Made by a program: the position numbers and the translations under genes
From: an uncultured Clostridia bacterium
GTDB lineage: Bacteria; Bacillota; Clostridia; TANB77; CAG-508
DNA: 64,000 nucleotides
Assembly: GCA_948630815.1 (NCBI GenBank)
Contig: CAPIEU010000001.1
Span: 17,818-81,817, forward strand
Direction of reading: 5' to 3'
Shown here: piece by piece, positions 10,801 through 16,672 of the stretch
How positions within the stretch are numbered: position 1 is the stretch's first letter
Layout: the number at the start of each line of letters is the position of its first letter
Notes under the pieces: model-generated
Database searches by the model: none
What the model saw: the letters and a program-made list of their open reading frames with translations, nothing else
Told to the model about the DNA's origin: nothing

Positions 10801-12278
10801 TTCCTTCAAAAGAGTATGTAGCTCCTAGAAATTCATTTGAGGAAAGTATTGCAGAAATTTGGAAAAATTTGTTCTTTATCAATAAAGTGGGAATTAATGA
10901 TAATTTCTTTGATTTGGGTGGAGATTCTTTGATTGCTATAAAATTCCAAATTGAAGCTATGAATATTGACCTTAACATTACTTATGCAGATATTTTTTCT
11001 TACCCTACTATTAAACAACTTTCAGAAAAATCAAGTAATGTACAATCTATCGATTATAGTGTTACTAATTATGATTATTCTAAAATTAATGAACTTATAT
11101 CTAAAAACAAAATAGAAAACATTGATAAGAATGAAATTACTCTTAATAGTAATATTGGTAATATATTATTGATTGGCTCTACTGGTTTTTTAGGTGTACA
11201 TTTGTTAGATTACTATTTATCAAATCAACATGGTATAGTATATTGCTTAATTCGTGAAAAGGATTCATTATATCCAGAAGAACGTTTACGAAAAACTCTT
11301 AATTTTTATTTTGGAAGTAAATATGATGATTCTTTTGGCAAGAGAATAATTGTTGTAAATGGTGATATAACTTATGGTAATTTTAATTTGACTGATACTG
11401 ATTACAAATCTTTAGGTAAAAATATTGATGTCGTTATAAACAGTGCTGCATTGGTAAAACATTACGGCAATAGTAAACTTTTTAATGATACAAATGTTAT
11501 AGGTACATCAAATATTATAAGTTTTTGTGAAACTTTTAATAAAAAACTATATCATATATCTACTTTAAGTGTATCGGGAAGTGGGATATTTAATGAAAAT
11601 AACTCAAATATTGTTTATTTTAGAGAAAATAATTTTTATATCGGTCAAGATTTGAATAACATATATATATATACAAAATTTGAAGCTGAAAAATTAATAT
11701 TTGAGAGAATTCTATCAGGCAAATTAAATGCTTGTATTTTAAGAATTGGAAATATAGCAAATCGTTTTACTGATGGAAGATTTCAAATAAATGTAAGTGA
11801 AAATGCTTTTATAAATAGGCTTAAGTCTATTTTTAAGTTAGGTGTTGTTCAAAAGAAATTTTTAGAACATTCATTAGAATTTACTCCTGTAGATGTTTGT
11901 AGCAAGGCTATAATGAAAATAATAAAAAGTAGTCCAGATTTTTCAGTTTTTCATTTATTTAATTCTAATTTGCTACGAATTGATATATTGTTAAATTATT
12001 TAGATTATTTGGATAAAAAAATATCTTGTGTTGATGATGAAGATTTTGCTTGTACTGTTGAAAAATTTTTATCAAATGAAGAATTAAAAAATGATATTTC
12101 TGGCATAATTACAGATTTAGATAAAAACAAACTATTAGATTTAATTGTTAATGTTTTGCCAAATTGTGATTTTACAGTAGCTTACTTAAATAAATTGGGT
12201 GTTAAATGGCCTAAAATTGATATTAATTATATAAGAAAGTATATTAATTATTTCGATAGTATAAACTTTTTTGATTAG
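4812..12278 (+). CDS. Dimodular non-ribosomal peptide synthetase, C-A-T-C-A-T-R
   Basis: About 2488 residues. Order of domains: condensation 1 (His motif HHLFGDS near 131, final Gly replaced by Ser), adenylation 1 (TSGSTGKPKG near 607, NHYGPAETHV, TGDLGYRD, NGKIDK), carrier 1 (GGDSLLA, Ser near 999), condensation 2 (canonical HHIISDG near 1181), adenylation 2 (TSGSTGKPKG near 1650, NGYGPTETTI, TGDLAKW), carrier 2 (LGGDSLIA near 2037), and a terminal NAD(P)H reductase (GSTGFLG near 2123, Y-x3-K in YIYTK near 2287). No thioesterase is present, so release should be reductive, giving an aldehyde. Specificity residues read by hand are DVQFVAHVVK for A1, close to proline codes, and DVFYLGGICK for A2, aliphatic and unassigned. 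The N-terminal C domain suggests N-acylation of residue 1. The start at 4812 has a purine-rich RBS; an ATG at 4782 is in frame but less likely. Architecture matches the gut Clostridia NRPSs known to make dipeptide aldehydes and pyrazinones. Confidence 0.95.
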   Translation: MENKLYGLTNPQKSILLTEEFFKGTNINNICGTAIIDDVLDFELLKKAMHIFIKNHDSFNFKLVLDNNELKQFLDDEPNNIDIEIVDIDSKDDINKIENDMLNHVFDIYNGDLFSMKIFRLKDNTGGFVVNVHHLFGDSWSLGILANDIVRIYSCLLNGKDISKNNDFSYLNYIESEKEYLNSDKFKKDKAYWDGIFDTVPEQATIPGSIDTVQDDFSPKANRKLYNIDNNLMDKINDFCKLNHVSVFNFFMGVYATYIGRVSGVNDFVLGTPILNRTNFNEKNTTGMFINTAPLRFLIDDNLSFKSFASNIAKDSLGMLRHQKYYYQNILEDLRKKDSSLPNLYNVLLSYQVTRANTTEGINYNTRWNFNGTCNDDLDIHLYDLNDTGSINVAYDYRISKYADCDIEDMHNRILHMIWQILERDDICLKDIEVVTSKEKYDILYKFNATDVNYPLKNNLIELIEETASMFPNRIAIENETNLISYEDLIKKVYMLSNYLLHTVNLTPNMNIGIFTDRNIETIIGILAIMKINCTFVPIDPNYPQDRINYMIEQSGINVILYTDENCKKLFDNSFNMISINTLNYNNFPCTIDTSFDYCLNNNLYIIFTSGSTGKPKGVTLSHKNMMNLIFFEKNFTELFNPQTIHRVLQFATMSFDVSYQEIFSTLVTASTLILIEDERRKNIKKLSDYILSKNIDTLFIPPAYLRLLTEDNSSIDMFTTCLKNIVTAGEALLITTGINKLLSNGIKIHNHYGPAETHVVTTYTLSMPTENVNVPIGYPISNSQIYIVNSNLQLCPTNVIGQIAISGACVGNGYLNRTDLNAEKFINNPFNLNEILYLTGDLGYRDKNGCIHYIGRADFQVKINGFRIELEEIDQVLLNYPTIKSSTSVIQEDNNKKHIISYYTSQSSIEESDILKFLRLSLPNYMMPTKLVRLESFPLNHNGKIDKKMLPKVNLLDVSNEFLDVSSKTELALQKIWMELFKTNKIGANYNFFNIGGDSLLAIKLCSILLTSLQIDLTVNDIFKYPILKDLALFIDTKNTSTTVKFIEKCAKRDFYPLSSAQKRIYYASSLDPSSTLYNIAGGIIINNLLDIKKLENCFNKLINRHSALRTHFEIRNNDIVQIIDDKIDFSLNLDTATTDNLNDIYSNFVEPFDLSKSSLFRTKLVKLQHNKMLLLLDMHHIISDGTSLNILLQELCDLYNGSTLSEKQIDYTDFTLWEQEQFKTDEFNNKKDYWVNQFKDEIPLLNMPTSYTRPSTQSFEGANYHTILSKEVFDKVSTVSKELNITPYMLMLSCYYILLSKYSSGDDIVVGTPIVGRNLTELNNVLGMFVNTLALRNKIDSSLSFDKFIEHIKENCINSFKNQDYPFDMLVKDLNIQRDSSRNPLFDVMFVYQNNGYPKINFKGTENQYFIPDNNVSKFDLTLEIIPINNEYSLRFEYCTKLFSEDFIKRLSGHYINILNAILENKNIKIADIDMLSLEERNQILYYFNNTKMDYPSDKTIAQLFEAQVEKTPNNVAVVFEDKTLTYRELNEKANGLANKLYSIGIKSGDVIGVSLNRSLELLVSICAIFKLGAVYMPMYIGYPKERLTYMLKNSNAKLLITSSKNKLHNFNDIEKEIIDSIDDIDYKSKIDLIKNFSYDSIAYIIYTSGSTGKPKGVQICNRNLINFVYAFKKYFGNVSKGDIFLSSTNISFDVSIFELFLPILTGAKLVLYTEDVIKNISLYCDTIVNNKITALYIPPNILNEVYEILKNKPIYINKMLVGVEAIKKSTLNKYLKMLPNLRIINGYGPTETTICCTSLDYSLDETDNGIVSIGRPLYNNQIFILSKDKTLQPIGVTGEIFVAGDGVGLGYINDKDKTNSNYVLNTFNANSSYMYKTGDLAKWNEDGTINFVGRNDSQIKISGHRIELEEINHVINSYPKIEKSFSTTYNLGNTTGIVSYFTADKDIPIKDLTAFLQSKLANYMVPNFIMQINKFPLTPNGKIDKNKLPKNFSVPSKEYVAPRNSFEESIAEIWKNLFFINKVGINDNFFDLGGDSLIAIKFQIEAMNIDLNITYADIFSYPTIKQLSEKSSNVQSIDYSVTNYDYSKINELISKNKIENIDKNEITLNSNIGNILLIGSTGFLGVHLLDYYLSNQHGIVYCLIREKDSLYPEERLRKTLNFYFGSKYDDSFGKRIIVVNGDITYGNFNLTDTDYKSLGKNIDVVINSAALVKHYGNSKLFNDTNVIGTSNIISFCETFNKKLYHISTLSVSGSGIFNENNSNIVYFRENNFYIGQDLNNIYIYTKFEAEKLIFERILSGKLNACILRIGNIANRFTDGRFQINVSENAFINRLKSIFKLGVVQKKFLEHSLEFTPVDVCSKAIMKIIKSSPDFSVFHLFNSNLLRIDILLNYLDYLDKKISCVDDEDFACTVEKFLSNEELKNDISGIITDLDKNKLLDLIVNVLPNCDFTVAYLNKLGVKWPKIDINYIRKYINYFDSINFFD

Positions 12279-12289
12279 GGGGTTTTATA

Positions 12290-14062
12290 ATGAATTTGAA
12301 CATGATATTACTTATTATTTCTTTAATTGCACATATAACTTTATTATTTATTATATTAAAATCAGTTCGAAAAACACAATTAGAAGTTATCTTTTCTTTA
12401 ACTTTATTAAGCAATTCTATTTGCATCATTGGACAAACATTACAATTAATTTTTATAGATAAATATAATCCTATTTATCTTGATTATTTTGTTTATATTG
12501 GTACTTGCTTTTTACCTTTGTGTATATTTTTTACTGGTCTTATTTTTGAAAATACTAAAATACATTTTAAAAAGAGATATATTTTACTCTTTACTATACC
12601 TATAATATCATTATTAGTATTATGGACAAATGATTATCATCATTTATTTTATGAAACATATTCTACTAACCTTAATGATACTACTTATGGTCCTTACTTT
12701 TCTGTGCATCATATATATTCTTATGTTTTATTATTTTTAGGTGTACTCCATTTACTACGTTTTTCAATAAAAAATTCTGGTTTCTTTTCAAAGCAATCTT
12801 TACTTATTGTGTTAGGCGTTAGTATACCTTTAATAATAAATGTATTAGGTGGTTTTAAGATAATACCAATGAGTATTTATGTTACTCCTATATCATTTAC
12901 TGCATCTATTATTTGTTTTGCATTAGCTATATTTAAATTTAACTTTTTAAAGGTTGCACCTATTGCATTACAAAGGATTGTTGATAGGATTTCTGATAGT
13001 TATATTGTTTTAAATGAGAATAATGTTGTTACTGATTTTAATGAAACTTTTTTAACTACTTTTAATGTTAAATCAAATGATGTTAGAAATATAAATATTG
13101 CTGATTTAATTAAAAGATTTGATGAGCATAATATTGATATTGATTCTCTTATTATAACTTTAAATAACGTAAAATCTTCAAGCGATACTTTCCATTATGA
13201 AAAACATTTTGAAAGTGTTAAGAAGTATTTTAATATAGAGATTAATGATATAATGTCTAATGGTAAATATGTTGGTACTCTTATTCTTCTTAAAGATATT
13301 ACTCAACATATTGAAGATATGGAGACTATTAAACAAAACCAAGATATGCTTGTTAAAAAGGAACGTCTTGCTTCTTTAGGTCAACTTGTTGGCGGTATTG
13401 CTCATAACTTAAAAACTCCTATTATGTCTATCGCTGGTGCTACTGAAGGTCTTACTGATTTGGTTAAGGAATATGATTCTTCTATTGGTGACCCTGAGGT
13501 AAATGAACAAGATCACCACGATATCGCACATGATATGAGTGAATGGATTGAGAAAATTAAAACTCATACTTCTTATATGTCTGATATTATTACTGCTGTT
13601 AAGGGACAGGCTGTTACTTTAAATGAGAATGAAGAAGATAGTTTTACTCTTAATGAACTTGTTAAACGCGTTAATATTCTTATGAAACATGAACTAAAAA
13701 ATGCTTTAATTGATATGAATGTTAATATGAATGTTGATGATATGATTTCTTTAAGTGGTAATGTTAATAGTTTAGTTCAAGTTATTAATAACATTATTTC
13801 AAATGCTATTCAAGCTTATAATGGTGAAACAAATAAAACTATTGATTTAAGTTTTAATAAAAATGATAATAATATTGTTATTTCTGTTGAAGATTATGGA
13901 TGTGGTATGTCAGCTGAGGTTAAAGATAAGTTGTTTAAAGAGATGATTACTACTAAGGGTAAAAATGGTACTGGTCTTGGTATGTTTATGTCTTATTCAA
14001 CTATTCGTGGTCATTTTAGTGGCGATATTACTTTTGATTCTACTCCACGGAAAAGGTACTAA
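12290..14062 (+). CDS. Membrane sensor histidine kinase, C-terminal tail frameshifted
   Basis: 590 residues. The N-terminal third is hydrophobic with about seven membrane segments, as in the 7TM histidine-kinase input family; a PAS-like domain follows (ISDSYIVLNENNVVTDFNETF, about 230-340). The phospho-acceptor region reads GQLVGGIAHNLKTPIMSIAG with His near 371, and the ATPase domain has NNIISNAIQAY (N box), DYGCGMS (G1) and GTGLGM (G2). The frame ends early at ...STPRKRY. Dropping one base near 14045 gives HGKGTKFNIILPL and a stop at 14087, the usual end of these kinases, so about 13 residues are replaced. The catalytic boxes are intact. The gene starts 11 nt after the NRPS stop with a GGGGGG-type RBS, so both are co-transcribed. 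It likely senses an envelope signal or the NRPS product. Confidence 0.88.
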   Translation: MNLNMILLIISLIAHITLLFIILKSVRKTQLEVIFSLTLLSNSICIIGQTLQLIFIDKYNPIYLDYFVYIGTCFLPLCIFFTGLIFENTKIHFKKRYILLFTIPIISLLVLWTNDYHHLFYETYSTNLNDTTYGPYFSVHHIYSYVLLFLGVLHLLRFSIKNSGFFSKQSLLIVLGVSIPLIINVLGGFKIIPMSIYVTPISFTASIICFALAIFKFNFLKVAPIALQRIVDRISDSYIVLNENNVVTDFNETFLTTFNVKSNDVRNINIADLIKRFDEHNIDIDSLIITLNNVKSSSDTFHYEKHFESVKKYFNIEINDIMSNGKYVGTLILLKDITQHIEDMETIKQNQDMLVKKERLASLGQLVGGIAHNLKTPIMSIAGATEGLTDLVKEYDSSIGDPEVNEQDHHDIAHDMSEWIEKIKTHTSYMSDIITAVKGQAVTLNENEEDSFTLNELVKRVNILMKHELKNALIDMNVNMNVDDMISLSGNVNSLVQVINNIISNAIQAYNGETNKTIDLSFNKNDNNIVISVEDYGCGMSAEVKDKLFKEMITTKGKNGTGLGMFMSYSTIRGHFSGDITFDSTPRKRY

Positions 14063-14092
14063 ATTTAATATAATTCTTCCTTTATAGCTTTT

Positions 14093-14119
14093 AAGCTCAG
14101 ATATAAATCTGGGCTTTTT
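14093..14119 (+). terminator. Intrinsic terminator after the NRPS-kinase operon
   Basis: AAGCTCAGAT-ATAA-ATCTGGGCTT followed by TTT. It starts six bases after the corrected kinase stop at 14087, which supports that stop as the original one. Confidence 0.85.
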
Positions 14120-14132
14120 ATTTTTAATTTAT

Positions 14133-14178
14133 ATTCAGCCTATATTATTTTTAGCCCGCTCCCATGATAGTAATATAG
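14133..14178 (-). repeat. Truncated end of an interspersed element (subfamily B type)
   Basis: ATTCAGCCTATATT followed by TAGCCCGCTCCCATGATAG and TAATATA matches one end of the full element at 15558-15715 read on the other strand (GTTCAGTCTACATAG...AATCCGCTCCCATGTAG). The core and the opposite end are absent, so it is a remnant or a solo end. Confidence 0.65.
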
Positions 14179-14284
14179 TCCAAACCATAACTATTTTTAT
14201 GTAAAATTTCTGTTTTTATATTGCTTTTTGTCGATTTTACTAATATAATATTGCTATATTAAGATTAAGAGGTGAAACATATAT

Positions 14285-15340
14285 ATGAGAAAAAGTAATG
14301 TTAATGCACAATCTTCTAATGGTTATAAAATCATTGTTGTTGATGACGAAATTGGTATTATTGATTCTCTTTCTATTTTTCTTAAACGTTCTGGATATGA
14401 ATTTACAGGTGTTACTGATCCTATGGAAGCTATTGAGAAAGTAAAAAATGAACATTTTGATTTAATGCTTTTGGACTTTATTATGACCCCTATTCATGGT
14501 GATCAAGTTGTTGAAGAGATTAGAAAGTTTAATAAAGAGTTATATATTTTATTACTAACTGGACATAAGGATTTGGCTCCTCCACTTGAAACTATTAGAC
14601 GCCTTGATATCCAAGGTTATTGTGAAAAGAGTGATAGATTTGACCAATTGCTTCTTCTTATTGAGTCTGGTATTAAGGCTATCTCTCAAATGAATTTAAT
14701 TAAGAAGATTAATGATGAATTAAAAGATACATATGATAAGTTAGAACGTTCTTATATGGAAAGTATTCAAACTGTACGTTATACTGTTGAGGCTAAGGAT
14801 TCATATACAAGAGGTCATTCTGATAGGGTATCTGAATATAGTGTTTTGATTGGTAGATATATGGGGCTTCCTGAAGAGGATTTAAACACTTTACGTATTG
14901 GTGGATTATTTCACGATGTTGGTAAAATTGGGGTTCCTGATAGTATCTTACTTAAAACTGATAAACTTACTGATGATGAATATTCTGAAATTAAGAATCA
15001 TCCTACTATTGGTGCTCATATTTTATCTACTGCAACTATTTTTAAGGATTTAATTCCTATTGTTAAACATCATCATGAAAAATACGATGGTACTGGGTAT
15101 CCTGGAAAATTAAAGGGTGAAAATATTCCATTTTTTGCTCGTATTGCTGCGGTTGCAGATACTTTTGATGCTATGACTTCTAAACGTTCTTATAGGGATC
15201 CTCTTCCTTTGGACATTGTTACAAAAGAAATTGAAAGATGTAGAGGTTCTCAATTTGACCCAAAAATTGCTACAGTATTTTTGGATATTTTAAATAATCA
15301 TTATGATGAAATTAAAGATATACAAAATAGGTATATTTAA
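14285..15340 (+). CDS. Response regulator with HD-GYP cyclic-di-GMP phosphodiesterase domain
   Basis: 351 residues. A receiver domain covers about 15-130: VVDDE at its start, phospho-accepting Asp in MLLDFIM near residue 62, TGH and a conserved switch region afterwards, with a divergent CEKSD in place of the usual KP loop. An amphipathic linker leads to an HD-GYP domain (about 155-345): the metal site HDVGKIG, then HHHEKYDGTGYPGKL, and DTFDAMTSKRSYR. The family hydrolyses c-di-GMP. The gene starts about 200 nt after the NRPS-kinase operon, with AGAGGTG as RBS, and is the natural partner of that kinase. The output would be a change of c-di-GMP rather than direct DNA binding, so it may not itself control NRPS transcription. 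Linkage to the NRPS is by position only. Confidence 0.93.
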   Translation: MRKSNVNAQSSNGYKIIVVDDEIGIIDSLSIFLKRSGYEFTGVTDPMEAIEKVKNEHFDLMLLDFIMTPIHGDQVVEEIRKFNKELYILLLTGHKDLAPPLETIRRLDIQGYCEKSDRFDQLLLLIESGIKAISQMNLIKKINDELKDTYDKLERSYMESIQTVRYTVEAKDSYTRGHSDRVSEYSVLIGRYMGLPEEDLNTLRIGGLFHDVGKIGVPDSILLKTDKLTDDEYSEIKNHPTIGAHILSTATIFKDLIPIVKHHHEKYDGTGYPGKLKGENIPFFARIAAVADTFDAMTSKRSYRDPLPLDIVTKEIERCRGSQFDPKIATVFLDILNNHYDEIKDIQNRYI

Positions 15341-15380
15341 TATGATTTGATTATATACTTATATTGATGTTAATATTATA

Positions 15381-15540
15381 AAATACTATAAGTGTTTAAA
15401 TATTAATATTTTAAACCCTTGGTGTCGCAACCTACAATTATAACATTTCATATGTAGGTTTCTCCAAATCGCACTTCGTTATCGCTTCGTTTGGTCACTT
15501 ACGTGGGTTTAATATTAATATTTAAACACTTATAGTATTT
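15381..15540. repeat. Long palindrome with two internal hairpins (element D)
   Basis: Outer arms of about 36-38 nt (15381-15418 and 15505-15540; AAATACTATAAGTGTTTAAA and its complement at the outside) pair almost perfectly. Inside are two smaller hairpins: AACCTACA...TGTAGGTT, and CCAAATCG...CTTCGTTTGG. The whole would form a cruciform or a three-way RNA junction. It lies between the response regulator and element B copy 1, without open frame. It shares no clear core with the A or B elements. Confidence 0.8.
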
Positions 15541-15557
15541 TAACAAAGTATGTTACT

Positions 15558-15715
15558 GTTCAGTCTGATATTATCGTAATTAGCGTGAGTATAGTAATAT
15601 ATTTGTTTTGCCAAGTGTAGTACGTGGTGTCTAAAGAGGCGTTGGCTAGTGTCGAAACTTTTCAAAATAAATATATTGCTACATGGGAGCGGATTGCAAA
15701 CTATGTAGACTGAAC
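15558..15715 (+). repeat. Interspersed palindromic element, subfamily B copy 1
   Basis: Bounded by GTTCAGTCT and AGACTGAAC. Inner arms TAGTAATATATTTGTTTT and AAAATAAATATATTGCTA enclose the core AAGTGTAGTACGTGGTGTCT followed by AAAGAGGCGTTGGCTAGTGTCG. GGAGCGGATTGCAAAC precedes the right end, a block also found in the A elements. An 11-bp direct repeat TAACAAAGTAT occurs just outside each end (15541-15551 and 15718-15728), which could be a target duplication although it is not directly abutting the ends. Noncoding. Confidence 0.85.
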
Positions 15716-15749
15716 ATTAACAAAGTATTAACTTTTATGTCATCTTGTA

Positions 15750-15778
15750 TTGACATATTACATAATTTATTGTATATT
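15750..15778 (+). promoter_or_regulatory. Promoter of the DUF975 gene
   Basis: TTGACA, 17 nt, TATATT, 36 nt before the start codon, with an AAGGAGG RBS in between. Confidence 0.75.
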
Positions 15779-15814
15779 TAAGTCGAATTTTAATTTTTAA
15801 AAGGAGGATGTTTT

Positions 15815-16570
15815 ATGGTAGCATCAGAAATTAGAGCAAATGCTCGCACAAGCCTTGCTGGTAAATGGGGAAAAACTGCATTACTTACTTTAGTTTATGC
15901 AATTATTGTTTTTGTAATTAACTTTATTTGCCGACTTATTCCAATAGTAGGAGGAATTATTCTTTTTGTAATTTCTACACCTATTTCTTATGGTTTGCTT
16001 GTTTCTTTTATGAAACTAAAAAGAGATGAAGATGTTAATTATACAGATTTTTTAAGCTTTGGGTTTTCTTCATTTGGAAAAGTATGGGGCGTTTTAGGAA
16101 ATATAGTTATAAAAATGATTTTACCTGTTTGTTTACTTGTAATTTTTATTATTTTACTTGTTGTTTCTCTTGGTGGCTCTCTTGCTTCTGCAATTATTGC
16201 TGAATCTAGCAGTGGAGTTGTAGGTTTTGGATTTTTAGCTTTTGTAAGTGTTATTGGTTATATTGCTTGTATAATTTATGTAATTGTTAAAGGATATTTA
16301 TATTCTTTAAGTTATTATATTTTAAATGATAATCCTGATATGACTGGTAAAGAAATCGTTGAAACTAGCGAAAAATTAATGAAAGGTAATAGATGGAGAT
16401 TTTTCTGGCTTGGCTTAACTTTCATTGGTTGGTCTATACTTGCAGGTCTTACTTTAGGTATAGGTATGCTTTGGTTAATGCCTTATGTTATGGTTTCTAT
16501 GATTTGTTTCTATGAAGACCTTGCAGGTAAAAAAGCGGAAACAAATACTGAACCAAAAACTGAAGAATAA
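15815..16570 (+). CDS. DUF975 family integral membrane protein
   Basis: 251 residues with about five to six membrane segments. The N-terminus (SEIRANARTSLAGKWGKTALLTLVYAII) has the R.NAR..L.GKWG.A signature of DUF975 proteins, and the tail ends LPYVMVSMICFYEDL-like (LMPYVMVSMICFYEDLAGKKAE), also family-typical. The function of the family is not established. It is monocistronic: own promoter, strong AAGGAGG RBS, own terminator. Nothing suggests a link to the NRPS genes beyond position. Confidence 0.88.
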   Translation: MVASEIRANARTSLAGKWGKTALLTLVYAIIVFVINFICRLIPIVGGIILFVISTPISYGLLVSFMKLKRDEDVNYTDFLSFGFSSFGKVWGVLGNIVIKMILPVCLLVIFIILLVVSLGGSLASAIIAESSSGVVGFGFLAFVSVIGYIACIIYVIVKGYLYSLSYYILNDNPDMTGKEIVETSEKLMKGNRWRFFWLGLTFIGWSILAGLTLGIGMLWLMPYVMVSMICFYEDLAGKKAETNTEPKTEE

Positions 16571-16624
16571 AAAAGTTTGCGAAACGCATTTACAAAATAT
16601 ACTATATATTTACATTTTTGTTAA

Positions 16625-16666
16625 TATATAAAACCGTTCACACGAATGTGAACGGTTTTATATATA
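16625..16666. terminator. Bidirectional terminator
   Basis: TATATAAAACCGTTCACA-CGAA-TGTGAACGGTTTTATATA, a perfect hairpin between the convergent DUF975 and tex genes, usable in both directions. Confidence 0.9.
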
Positions 16667-16672
16667 TTAAGC

